From: JBDTDV01 sp039922875
Lineage (GTDB): Bacteria > Actinomycetota > Actinomycetes > Actinomycetales > Microbacteriaceae
Assembly (NCBI GenBank): GCA_039922875.1
Contig: JBDTDV010000010.1
Coordinates: forward strand, 1 to 56,476
Length of the DNA: 56,476 nt
Direction of reading: 5' to 3'
Position numbers and translations under genes: made by a program. Below are positions 45,152 through 53,138 of the stretch, piece after piece. Under the pieces are notes generated by a model, which saw only the letters and a list, made by a program, of their open reading frames with translations, was not told the DNA's origin and did not search any database. Position 1 is the first letter of the stretch, and the number at the start of each line of letters is the position of its first letter.

Positions 45152-46344
45152 TTTGATGCGGCTTTCGCTGCTCGGGCGAACACGTCTCGAGCGATCACCG
45201 TCTTCTGGATTTCGTTGGTGCCCTCCTCGAAACGCTGCGCCCTGGCATCCCGATACACCCGTTCGATCGTCTCCGACTTCCAGTAGCCGCGTCCGCCGTG
45301 CACCTGCAACGCTTTGTCGGTCACCCGGGTGAGCATATCCACGGCGGTCAGCTTCGCCATCGATGACAACGCGGATGCCTGGTCCGAGTCGCACTCCCAT
45401 TCCCGCGCGGCGTGCAGGACCAGTGCCCTGGCCGCTTGGATGTCCGCCTCGTTCTCGGCGATCATGAACGCGATCGCCTGGCGATCGGAGATCGGTTTGC
45501 CGAACGTCACCCGGGTTCTGGCGTAGTCCACGGCGAGCTGCTGGGCGCGCTCGGCCAACCCGACGCAGCTCATCGCGACCGAAATCCTGCTGGGGGTCAG
45601 AAAGCCGCCAAGGGCGATGGCGAGGCCGTCTCCCTCCTCACCGAGGCGCTGTGCGACCGGCACCGGGGTGTCGTGGAAGGTGAGGCTGGCATGGTCGGTA
45701 CCCCGGACGCCCATGGTGGTCGAAGTGTCTTCGACGACGGCTCCGGCGGCGTTGCGGTCGACCAAGAGGCCGACCGTGCCGGCCTTGCCGTGCGAACCGG
45801 CCAACCGCGCGAACAGCAGCCAGTAGTCACAGCGGACCCCGAAGGTGATCAGGTGTTTCTTACCGTTCAGGAGATAGACCTCCCCCTCACGCCGGACCGT
45901 GCAGGTGAGATCGGCCCCGGTGCCGTTGTCCGGTTCGGTGAGGGTGAAGGCCACCAGCAGGTCCCCCGCAACCGACGGTTTCACGAACTCCTCGCGCTGC
46001 CGGTCATCCGCGTACGGGTTCATCGACCGCCAGGTGCCGTTGATCACATGCACCAGCATCCGGATCGAGGCATGTGAGCGGGAGAAGACCTCCATCAGCC
46101 CCATCCACTGGCCGAAACTCACACCGCGACCGCCGAGTTCGGTCGGCGCGGCGATGCCGAGAAACCCTAGCGCCTTCAACTCATCGAACAATTCGTCGGG
46201 AACAACGCCGTCCGTCTCGATCCGCTGCGCCCAGCGTTCGCCTGGGCCTTCGACCCACGCGGTCACCTCGCTCAGGAGATCCTGATACTCCCGCTCGCCG
46301 ACCTGGACGCCTCTGCCGTCTGCGGTCGGGTGAGATATCGTCAT
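45148..46344 (-). CDS. Acyl-CoA dehydrogenase family protein
   Basis: 398 aa, full length. FAD/substrate blocks are AFTLTEPDNGTGADLTCTV, YLLNGKKHLITFG, FGKPISDRQAI and ALQVHGGRGYWKSETIERVYRDAR. The catalytic base is the Glu of FEEGTNEIQK near the C-terminus. Such enzymes introduce or, in ring pathways, rearrange alpha,beta double bonds in CoA thioesters. It is coupled by 4-base overlaps to the genes on both sides. Confidence 0.92.
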   Translation of the reverse strand: MTISHPTADGRGVQVGEREYQDLLSEVTAWVEGPGERWAQRIETDGVVPDELFDELKALGFLGIAAPTELGGRGVSFGQWMGLMEVFSRSHASIRMLVHVINGTWRSMNPYADDRQREEFVKPSVAGDLLVAFTLTEPDNGTGADLTCTVRREGEVYLLNGKKHLITFGVRCDYWLLFARLAGSHGKAGTVGLLVDRNAAGAVVEDTSTTMGVRGTDHASLTFHDTPVPVAQRLGEEGDGLAIALGGFLTPSRISVAMSCVGLAERAQQLAVDYARTRVTFGKPISDRQAIAFMIAENEADIQAARALVLHAAREWECDSDQASALSSMAKLTAVDMLTRVTDKALQVHGGRGYWKSETIERVYRDARAQRFEEGTNEIQKTVIARDVFARAAKAASK

Positions 46345-49300
46345 CGGTCAGTTGCTCCTTTTTCGAGATGATAGTGCACGGCATGGCGCTGCGGCCCGAG
46401 GCTGGACGCCTGCTGCCTGAGCAGGAACTTCTGGATCTTGCCGACGGCATTGCGTGGGATGGTTTCGATGATCTCCAACCGCTCCGGCCAGTACTGTTTC
46501 GAGACCCCGCGTTCGGCCAGGAAGCGCTGCACGCCGCGGAAGGTCAGCTGGCTGCCGGCGGCTACGGTGACGAACGCACACGCCCGCTCCCCGAGCCGCG
46601 GGTCGGGCATTGCAACGATAGCGACGTCGTCGATGGCCTCGTGTGCGAACAGCAACTGCTCGATCTCCGAGACCGGGATCTTCTCCCCGCCCCGATTGAT
46701 CACGTCGCGCACCCGACCGGTAATCCGCAGATAACCCTGCTCGTCGATGGCGGCCAGGTCACCGGTTCGGTACCAGCCATCATCGGTAAACGCTTCCCTG
46801 GTGAGGTCCGGCCGGTCGAGGTAGCCGTCGAAGATGGTCGGGCCGGTCAGTTCGAAGTTCCCTTCGGTGCCGCTGGGCACCGGAACTCCGGCGTCATCCA
46901 CTATTCGCAACGAAACTCCTGGCATCGCGCGGCCATCGGTGCCCCACATCTTCTGAATCGGATCGGCCGGCGAGGCGAGCGTGGCGAGCCCGGTCTCGGT
47001 GGTGCCGAATGCGCCGCAGACGTGGGTGCCCAGAACCGTGGTCGCCCGTTCGGCGAGGGTCCGCGGCACCGCCGCGCCGGTCGCGACGAAGATCCGCAGG
47101 TTTTCCGGCGCCGGGGCGCCGGACTCGACGGCGCGCACCAGATCGGTCAGGAACGGCGTCGCGGCCTGCACGAAGGTGCCCTCCCATTCTCTGAGCACCT
47201 CGAGGGCTCGCGGCGCGTCCCAGACCGCCTGGACGATTTGCGGGACGCCAAGGCTCAGCGCCAGCCACATCCCGTAGAGGAATCCGGTCTGATGGGCCAG
47301 TGGCGATGGGATGTACACGACGTCCGAGGAGGCCAGTCCGAGTTGTTCCACTTCCATCTGGGTCGCCCGGCTCAGATTGTGATGGGTGTGCGTGACCCCC
47401 TTCGGCTCCCCCGACGTGCCAGAGGTGAACAGCAGTTGCGCGATATCGTCAGGCCGCGGTGCCCTGGCATCGATGGCATCCCGGTCGACCACGGCGGCGC
47501 CGAGGGCTCGGTGCCAAGCCTGCCAACGGATGGTCGGGTGTGTGCACGCGGGCAGGATGTGCGCGGTACCGGGTGTGTCGTGCAGCACCAGAACGTGTTG
47601 CAGTGCGAGCTCGTCGCCATCGCGTGCGGCGGCATCCAGGATCTCCGCCACGTCGTTCGCGTGGGCTCTGGCTCGGAAGTTGTCCACCACGACGAACACC
47701 CGGGCCCGCGACCGCTTCAGTGCGAACGCCACCTCGCGTTGGCGGAAAATGGGCATGATCGGGCACACCACCGCTCCGATTCGCATTGCCGCGAGCGCGA
47801 TGACGATGAAATCACTGCCGTTGGGCAGCTGCACGGCGACCCGGTCGCCTGGTTGCACTCCCAGGTCGAGGAACAGTGCGCCGGCCTGGTCGACGGCGGC
47901 GTCGAGTTGCCCCCAGGTCAGGTGCCCGGTGCGGTCCGGCCGGGCGTCGACCACGGCCAAGGCGTGCGGCTTCTCCCCCGCCCACAGCCGCAGCCAAGCC
48001 GGCCCGGTCACCCCTTCCGCGGTCGCTGCGGACTTGACCGGCCCGTGCACGATACCCGGCCGGGTGGCCGGCGTCGCAGGCCCCTCTTCGACCTCCATGT
48101 GCGCACCGAGCGTTTGCATAGCATCCATGAAGCGCGGATACGAGATCCGATACGCATGCGGATAGGTCAGCGTGGATCGTCCCCTGGCTGCCGTCGCCGC
48201 CACCGCCAGTGACATCAGCACCCGATGGTCATTGAACGTCGACATGTGTGCGGCAGTCAGCGACGGCACACCGTCCACCCGCAGGCTGTGGCCGTCGAAT
48301 TCGAGCCGGGCGCCCATGTGATTCAGCTGCAGCATTGCGACCACCCGGTCGGACTCTTTCAGCCGCACGTGCTCCACATGGCTGAGGGTGCTCTCGCCGT
48401 CGGCGAGGCTGGCCAGGGTGGAGAGAATCGGCAGCATGTCTGGCACCTTGCGACAATCCACCTCGATCGGGCGCAGCCGGATGCCGTCGTGCCGCACGCG
48501 CACGCCACCGGCCGCGGCGTCGTACTCCATCGGCAAGCCCATCCCACCGAGGATGTCGAGCAGGTCGGCCTCCGGATGGTCGGAACCGGCCGAACTGGTC
48601 TGAGTCAGACCGGTCAGCAGCACGTCGGCAGGGTGGATGGCGGCAACGGCCAGGCCGAACGCTGCGGAGCCGATGTCCGGCGGCAATGTCAGATCAGCGG
48701 GCCGCGCGGTCTGGTTCGGCTCGACGTCGTACCGGCGCCCGTCATCGCTGACGGTGACGGCCAGGCCGAACTCACGCATCATCCGCACGGTCAACTGGAC
48801 ATAGCTCTGCTCGTTCAGCTCGCCGTCGACGACAATCGTGGTGTGATTGCGCGCGAACGGCGCCAGGAGCAGCAGCCCGGATATCCACTGCGAGAGGGTG
48901 CCGGCGATGTGCACCTCACCACCTCTAGGCGGCCGTGCGCGCACCTGGATCGGCGGGCGGTCGTTCGGCGAGGTGACTTGCACTCCCATTTGGCGCAGCG
49001 CCGTCAGCAACGGCCCGATCGGGCGTCGCTGGAAGTAGCGCTGACCGGTGATGCTGACGTCGCGGTCGGCCAGGGCGGCGAGGCCCACCATGAAATACAT
49101 GGTGGTCCCGGAACTGCCGACCGACAGTACGTCCTTCTGCGGATGGTACCGGCCACCGTGCACCACGAAGGTGTCCCGGACGATGTCGATTTCGATGCCG
49201 AGGGAGCGCAACAACGCGACGGTGTATTGCACATGGGTGGCATCGGTCAGGCCCGAGATCCGACTGAGCCCTGGAGCAAGCGAGGCGAGTACCAAGGCCC

Positions 49301-49379
49301 GGTGTGCATGATATTTCGAATTAGGTACCAGAACCTCGCCCTGAAGGCGGTCTCCGCTTCCCACAACCGACAAATGCAT
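46341..49379 (-). CDS. Fused EPSP-synthase-like domain and acyl-CoA ligase
   Basis: 1012 aa, one uninterrupted frame. Residues about 1-425 are an EPSP-synthase (AroA) fold (SKYHAHRALVLASLA; RRPIGPLLTALRQMG; TLSQWISGLL; KVPDMLPILSTLA; RLKESDRVVAML; TFNDHRVLMS). Several canonical shikimate-3-phosphate ligands are changed. Residues about 440-1012 are an ANL ligase (LLFTSGTSGEPKGVTHTHH; FGTTETG; YRTGDLA; GRVRDVINRGGEKIP; catalytic Lys in NAVGKIQK). A ring acid such as shikimate or a derivative is the likely substrate, placed on CoA for the dehydrogenase and reductases that follow. AAGG lies 8 bases before the ATG; a short upstream ORF ends 4 bases before it. First gene of the four-gene operon. 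Confidence 0.9.
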   Translation of the reverse strand: MHLSVVGSGDRLQGEVLVPNSKYHAHRALVLASLAPGLSRISGLTDATHVQYTVALLRSLGIEIDIVRDTFVVHGGRYHPQKDVLSVGSSGTTMYFMVGLAALADRDVSITGQRYFQRRPIGPLLTALRQMGVQVTSPNDRPPIQVRARPPRGGEVHIAGTLSQWISGLLLLAPFARNHTTIVVDGELNEQSYVQLTVRMMREFGLAVTVSDDGRRYDVEPNQTARPADLTLPPDIGSAAFGLAVAAIHPADVLLTGLTQTSSAGSDHPEADLLDILGGMGLPMEYDAAAGGVRVRHDGIRLRPIEVDCRKVPDMLPILSTLASLADGESTLSHVEHVRLKESDRVVAMLQLNHMGARLEFDGHSLRVDGVPSLTAAHMSTFNDHRVLMSLAVAATAARGRSTLTYPHAYRISYPRFMDAMQTLGAHMEVEEGPATPATRPGIVHGPVKSAATAEGVTGPAWLRLWAGEKPHALAVVDARPDRTGHLTWGQLDAAVDQAGALFLDLGVQPGDRVAVQLPNGSDFIVIALAAMRIGAVVCPIMPIFRQREVAFALKRSRARVFVVVDNFRARAHANDVAEILDAAARDGDELALQHVLVLHDTPGTAHILPACTHPTIRWQAWHRALGAAVVDRDAIDARAPRPDDIAQLLFTSGTSGEPKGVTHTHHNLSRATQMEVEQLGLASSDVVYIPSPLAHQTGFLYGMWLALSLGVPQIVQAVWDAPRALEVLREWEGTFVQAATPFLTDLVRAVESGAPAPENLRIFVATGAAVPRTLAERATTVLGTHVCGAFGTTETGLATLASPADPIQKMWGTDGRAMPGVSLRIVDDAGVPVPSGTEGNFELTGPTIFDGYLDRPDLTREAFTDDGWYRTGDLAAIDEQGYLRITGRVRDVINRGGEKIPVSEIEQLLFAHEAIDDVAIVAMPDPRLGERACAFVTVAAGSQLTFRGVQRFLAERGVSKQYWPERLEIIETIPRNAVGKIQKFLLRQQASSLGPQRHAVHYHLEKGATDR

Positions 49380-49383
49380 AGGA

Positions 49384-49422
49384 TCACCCTTCGACTAAAA
49401 AGAGCTTGTTATTAAGCACCAT
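49384..49422 (-). CDS. 12-codon upstream ORF in the leader of the fusion gene
   Basis: MVLNNKLFLVEG then TGA. GGAGGGG lies 6 bases before this ATG (an ATG two codons earlier abuts it). The stop is 4 bases before the ATG of the fusion gene, so ribosomes leaving it could reinitiate. There is no run of one amino acid, so classic attenuation is not indicated. Translation is unproven. Confidence 0.45.
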   Translation of the reverse strand: MVLNNKLFLVEG

Positions 49423-49444
49423 ACTCATCCCCTCCCGGTCTGAT

Positions 49445-49509
49445 CGGGGGCAAAAACCGAGCTGTTTCGTCCTTCGTGGGCTGATGATCGCCCACAGAAC
49501 CTGCCCCCG
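49445..49509 (-). promoter_or_regulatory. Nested inverted repeats, possible structured RNA leader of the ring-acid operon
   Basis: Outer arms CGGGGGCA and TGCCCCCG (8 bp, 49509-49502 with 49452-49445) enclose a hairpin GTGGGC-N8-GCCCAC (49495-49490 with 49481-49476). On the minus strand the outer stem would begin at about the predicted first transcribed base. It matches no riboswitch family I recognise. Confidence 0.45.
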
Positions 49510-49515
49510 GCCCGG

Positions 49516-49522
49516 TAACCTA
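49516..49522. promoter_or_regulatory. Bidirectional -10 element (TAACCTA)
   Basis: Read on the plus strand it gives TAACCT, 7 bases before the phosphoribosyltransferase ATG. On the minus strand it gives TAGGTT, placing the start of the fusion-gene leader near 49510. Confidence 0.5.
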
Positions 49523-49528
49523 TTCGTC

Positions 49529-50044
49529 ATGACATCGATGATGGTTGGGGCGAGTACGGCTGACACCGCTGTGGAGCGGGAAGTGCTCAGCTGGTCAGAT
49601 TTCGCAGACGCCTCCAGGTACTTGGCTACCGAAGTGCTCCAGCGCGGATTCGAACCCGACTTCGTCATCGCAATAGCACGCGGTGGGCTGCTCCTGGCCG
49701 GCGCGATCTCTTACGCTCTGGGCACCAAGGCGTGCGGCGCACTCAACGTCGAGTTCTACACGGGTGTGAACCAGCGGCTCCCCGAGCCCGTGCTGCTCCC
49801 TCCCATGCTTGACGGCACTGCGATCGCCCGGAAGCGCGTTCTGCTGGTCGATGACGTGTCCGATTCGGGCAGAACCCTCGACCTGGTGGTCGGCCTGTTG
49901 GAGAAATCCGGTGCCCAGGTGCGAACGGTCTGCCTGTACAGCAAGCCCCGCACCCGGCGCGAACCGGATTTCGTCTGGCGCACCACAGACCGCTGGATCA
50001 CCTTTCCCTGGTCAGCCCTTCCCCCGGTCACAGCGAGTCAGTGA
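49529..50044 (+). CDS. Purine-type phosphoribosyltransferase family protein
   Basis: 171 aa. The PRPP-binding loop is VLLVDDVSDSGRTLDLVV (about residue 105) and an early block is FVIAIARGGLLLAGAISYAL. The fold is that of xanthine/hypoxanthine-guanine phosphoribosyltransferases, with the end WRTTDRWITFPWS as in the short archaeal-like group. It probably salvages a purine base; which one is not clear. The ATG follows TAACCT by 7 bases. Confidence 0.87.
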   Translation: MTSMMVGASTADTAVEREVLSWSDFADASRYLATEVLQRGFEPDFVIAIARGGLLLAGAISYALGTKACGALNVEFYTGVNQRLPEPVLLPPMLDGTAIARKRVLLVDDVSDSGRTLDLVVGLLEKSGAQVRTVCLYSKPRTRREPDFVWRTTDRWITFPWSALPPVTASQ

Positions 50045-50107
50045 GTCTGGCCTTCGTCGCCGCGGCGCGTCTGCGAAACGCCCGCCAACCCGAAGCTGTG
50101 ACGATCG

Positions 50108-50113
50108 TAGGAT
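50108..50113 (+). promoter_or_regulatory. -10 box (TAGGAT) of the cation efflux gene, leaderless type
   Basis: TAGGAT ends 6 bases before the ATG at 50120. Confidence 0.6.
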
Positions 50114-50119
50114 GAGGCT

Positions 50120-51082
50120 ATGAGCGCATCCGGCGGAAACAAAGCGATTATCGCGGCGTTCTCCGCCAACCTCGGAATCGCCATCACCAAACTGATCGCC
50201 TGGGTCTTCTCGGGATCCTCCGCCATGCTCGCCGAGGGCGTGCACTCCATCGCCGACTCCGGAAACCAGCTGCTGCTGCTGCTGGGCGGCCGGATGGCGA
50301 AGCGGAAGGCCGACCGGGAGCATCCGTTTGGCTACGGCCGGGAACGGTTTGTCTACGCATTCGTGGTCTCGATCATTCTGTTCTCGGTCGGAGGCGTGTT
50401 CTCGCTCTACGAGGGGGTCCAGAAGCTCACCGATCCGCATCCCATTGAGGTGTGGTGGCTGCCGCTGACCGTGCTCGTGATCGCGATCATTCTGGAGAGC
50501 TTCTCACTGCGTACCGCGGTACGCGAGTCCAGGCCCCATAAGGGCAGCGCGTCCTGGGTGACTTTCGTGCGTCGTGCTAAAGCCCCCGAGCTACCGGTCG
50601 TGCTGCTGGAGGATGTCGCGGCCTTGATCGGCCTGATGTTCGCGCTGATCGGAGTTTCGATCTCCATCGTGAGCGGCGACGGGATCTGGGACGCCATCGG
50701 CACTCTCGCTATCGGCTTGCTGCTGATCGCGGTCGCCGTTGTGCTGGGGATCGAGACTAAGAGCCTGCTGGTCGGGGAGGGCGCCAGCAACGAAGACCGC
50801 CTGGCCATCGAAGCGGCCATCCGCTCTGGCGGAGAGACGGAACGAATCATCCACGTGAAGACCCTCTATCTGGGCCCGGACGAGCTGATGGTCGCAGCGA
50901 AGCTTGCGGTGTCTGGTCAGAACAGACTGGTGGATGTCGCCACAGCGATCAATTCGATCGAGGCCAGGGTACGGGAGGCCGTTCCGGCCGCACGGGTCAT
51001 CTACATCGAACCCGACGTGTGGGTCGATCCGAACGCGATCGACCCGCCCACCGACACGATAGTGATCCGCGGGCGCGAATAG
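50120..51082 (+). CDS. Cation diffusion facilitator family transporter
   Basis: 320 aa. Membrane segments begin at AIIAAFSANLGIAITKLIAWVF. The metal site of the second segment is in AEGVHSIADSGNQ (HxxxD) and that of the fifth in LLEDVAAL. A long loop (RESRPHKGSASWVTFVRRAKAPE) separates the fourth and fifth, as in the SLC30A9-like branch. A C-terminal cytoplasmic domain follows. Exports a divalent metal (Zn, Mn, Fe or Co) by proton exchange; the metal cannot be named. Confidence 0.9.
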   Translation: MSASGGNKAIIAAFSANLGIAITKLIAWVFSGSSAMLAEGVHSIADSGNQLLLLLGGRMAKRKADREHPFGYGRERFVYAFVVSIILFSVGGVFSLYEGVQKLTDPHPIEVWWLPLTVLVIAIILESFSLRTAVRESRPHKGSASWVTFVRRAKAPELPVVLLEDVAALIGLMFALIGVSISIVSGDGIWDAIGTLAIGLLLIAVAVVLGIETKSLLVGEGASNEDRLAIEAAIRSGGETERIIHVKTLYLGPDELMVAAKLAVSGQNRLVDVATAINSIEARVREAVPAARVIYIEPDVWVDPNAIDPPTDTIVIRGRE

Positions 51083-51144
51083 TGCCAGACGGCGGCGCGT
51101 TCACGGGTCGGTGAAGTCGAAGTCAGCTCCCGGGAAGGGATCCT

Positions 51145-51150
51145 TATACT
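51145..51150 (+). promoter_or_regulatory. -10 box (TATACT) of the two-component operon, leaderless type
   Basis: TATACT, close to consensus, ends 6 bases before the ATG of the response regulator. Confidence 0.62.
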
Positions 51151-51156
51151 TCGAAG

Positions 51157-51825
51157 ATGGAAGACGGCGCGCGCGTCCTTGTGGTGGAGGACGATGCCCG
51201 GCTGTCGAGAATGTTGCGTGATCTGCTGCAAAGCGAGGGTTACGAGGTGGTGTTGGCGGGGGATGGTCAGCGCGCATTGCACGAGGGATTGACGCAAAGT
51301 TTCGACGTGATGGTGTTGGACCGTGGGCTTCCGGTCACGGACGGGCTGGAAGTGCTGACCCGGTTGCGCGGGCGCGGGGTGGTCACCCCGGTGCTTATTC
51401 TTTCCGCGCTGGGCAACCCGGCCGACCGGGTCGAAGGGCTTGACCGGGGCGCCGAGGACTATCTGTCGAAGCCGTTCGACATCGACGAATTGCTGGCGAG
51501 GTTGCGGGCGTTGCGTCGGCGGCTCCTCTCGACGGTGCCGATGTTGAGTATTCCGGGCGGCCGGCTGGATACCGGCAGCCGATCGGTCACCTTGGACGAT
51601 GGCGCGGTCGTTGGCCTGTCCGAGCGTGAGGGGGACCTGATCGAGAAGTTGGCGCGGAGGCCACAGCAGGTGTTTTCGCGGGATGATCTGCTGGCGACGG
51701 TATTCGCGGAGGCGGAGGACGCCGGCGTAGTCGACACCTACGTGCACTACGTACGCAGAAAACTGGGGCGCGACAGTGTGCTCACGGTGCGTGGAGTCGG
51801 CTACCGGTTGGGTCGCATCCCGTGA
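51157..51825 (+). CDS. OmpR/PhoB-family response regulator
   Basis: 222 aa. The receiver domain has the acidic pair VVEDD, phospho-acceptor Asp in VMVLDRGLP, Thr/Ser switch LILSAL and Lys in LSKPFD. The C-terminal winged helix (LSEREGDLIEKLARRPQQVFSRDDLL; VDTYVHYVRRKLG; VRGVGYRLG) binds DNA. Coupled to the histidine kinase gene by a 4-base GTGA overlap. The electron-transfer genes downstream are plausible targets. Confidence 0.94.
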   Translation: MEDGARVLVVEDDARLSRMLRDLLQSEGYEVVLAGDGQRALHEGLTQSFDVMVLDRGLPVTDGLEVLTRLRGRGVVTPVLILSALGNPADRVEGLDRGAEDYLSKPFDIDELLARLRALRRRLLSTVPMLSIPGGRLDTGSRSVTLDDGAVVGLSEREGDLIEKLARRPQQVFSRDDLLATVFAEAEDAGVVDTYVHYVRRKLGRDSVLTVRGVGYRLGRIP

Positions 51826-53042
51826 GTTCACCCGACAATATCGAGTTGCGGCGTGCGTCGCGGCGCCTGGCTGCACAGTTCGCCCTGCTCATCATTCTGC
51901 TGTTCGCGCTTCTCGGTGGGGTGGTCTTCGCCGTCGTCAGCGCGAGCCAGTCCGAGTCGGCCCAACGCACCCTCATCGACGCGTCGATGGTTGATTCACC
52001 CCACGACGCGCCTCCTGGCGTGTTCGTCGTCATAGTGGGTGAAGACGGGACACAGGCCTCCGAGCACATGCCGGATGGGCTGCCTGAGATGAGCGCGCTG
52101 CAGGATGTCGCCACGACCGGACGCGCCGTGCAGCAGACCAGAATCCTCGACGGGCGCACCTATGCGATTCGTACCTCTGCAGATCACGGTCGGATCACCC
52201 AGGTCGCCCTGGACCGCCATGAGAGTTTTGAAGAATTGCAGCGGCTGGGCGTGGCGCTGGCCATCTCGGCAATCGTTGCCGCTGTCGCCGCTGGCCTGAT
52301 CGCGGCATGGATGGGGCGGCGCGCGATGAAGCCGCTGGCTACGGCGCTGGCTCTGCAGCGTCGTTTCGTAACGGATGCCAGCCACGAGCTACGCACTCCA
52401 CTGACCTTGCTCAGTACGCGCGCGCAACTGGTGCGCCGGAACCTTCCTCGGGATGCCGGCGCGGTCTCCGCCGGCGACATCGGCGACGGACTGGATGAGA
52501 TCGTGCAGGACTCGCGCGTGCTCACCGAGATTCTCGAGGATCTGTTGATCGCCGCCGATCCGCGCGAGGTTGCCGAGCGACACAGCCAAGACCTCACTGC
52601 GCTTGCCGAGGAGGCCACCGGTTCCATGCAGCCGGACGCGTCGGCCCGCGGGATAGTGTTGCGGCGCACCGGCGCCGCCGGGCCCGTCGTTGCGACGGTG
52701 GCGCGGGTGTCTATCCAGCGACTTTTCACCGCCTTGATCGCGAACGCACTCGATCATGCCGCAGCCGAGATCGATGTCGAGGTGACGCTGCGCGGCCGGG
52801 AAGCGATCATCCGCGTGATCGATGATGGTCCCGGCTTCCCGCACGGCATGGACGAGCGCGCCTTCGAGCGATTCGCCTCCGTGCGCCAACCTGGCGACGA
52901 GCCCGGACGGCCACGACATTACGGCCTGGGTCTCGCCCTCGTCGCCGAGGTCGCGGTGCGGCACGGCGGCGGTGTCAGCGTGGAGGCGAGATCATCCGAC
53001 GGCGGCGCGGTGGTCATCGTGCGCATCCCGACACATGCATAG
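51822..53042 (+). CDS. Membrane sensor histidine kinase
   Basis: 406 aa. Two membrane helices (AQFALLIILLFALLGGVVFAVV and GVALAISAIVAAVAAGLIAAW) flank an extracellular sensor loop of about 105 residues. The dimerisation H box is FVTDASHELRTPLTLL, the N box ALIANALDHA, the G1 box DDGPGF and the G2 box YGLGLALV. Cognate to the response regulator upstream. GTG start inside the regulator stop. Confidence 0.93.
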   Translation: MSSPDNIELRRASRRLAAQFALLIILLFALLGGVVFAVVSASQSESAQRTLIDASMVDSPHDAPPGVFVVIVGEDGTQASEHMPDGLPEMSALQDVATTGRAVQQTRILDGRTYAIRTSADHGRITQVALDRHESFEELQRLGVALAISAIVAAVAAGLIAAWMGRRAMKPLATALALQRRFVTDASHELRTPLTLLSTRAQLVRRNLPRDAGAVSAGDIGDGLDEIVQDSRVLTEILEDLLIAADPREVAERHSQDLTALAEEATGSMQPDASARGIVLRRTGAAGPVVATVARVSIQRLFTALIANALDHAAAEIDVEVTLRGREAIIRVIDDGPGFPHGMDERAFERFASVRQPGDEPGRPRHYGLGLALVAEVAVRHGGGVSVEARSSDGGAVVIVRIPTHA

Positions 53043-53138
53043 TGTGCTCCCAGCCGCTTGCCAGCCCAAATAAGAAAGTTGGAAGAAAGCTGCCGGATGC
53101 TGATCTGCAGGATCGTTTAAGGATCGAAAGGCATTCAG

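Noticed and set aside
46074..48212. 712-codon open frame antisense to the ligase fusion
   Set aside because: It is the complement frame of strong ANL-ligase motifs; the product has no recognisable domain and no promoter or ribosome site.
49384..49422. Amino-acid attenuator peptide
   Set aside because: No repeated codons for one amino acid and no terminator/antiterminator pair with a T tract, so the upstream ORF is proposed only for translational coupling.
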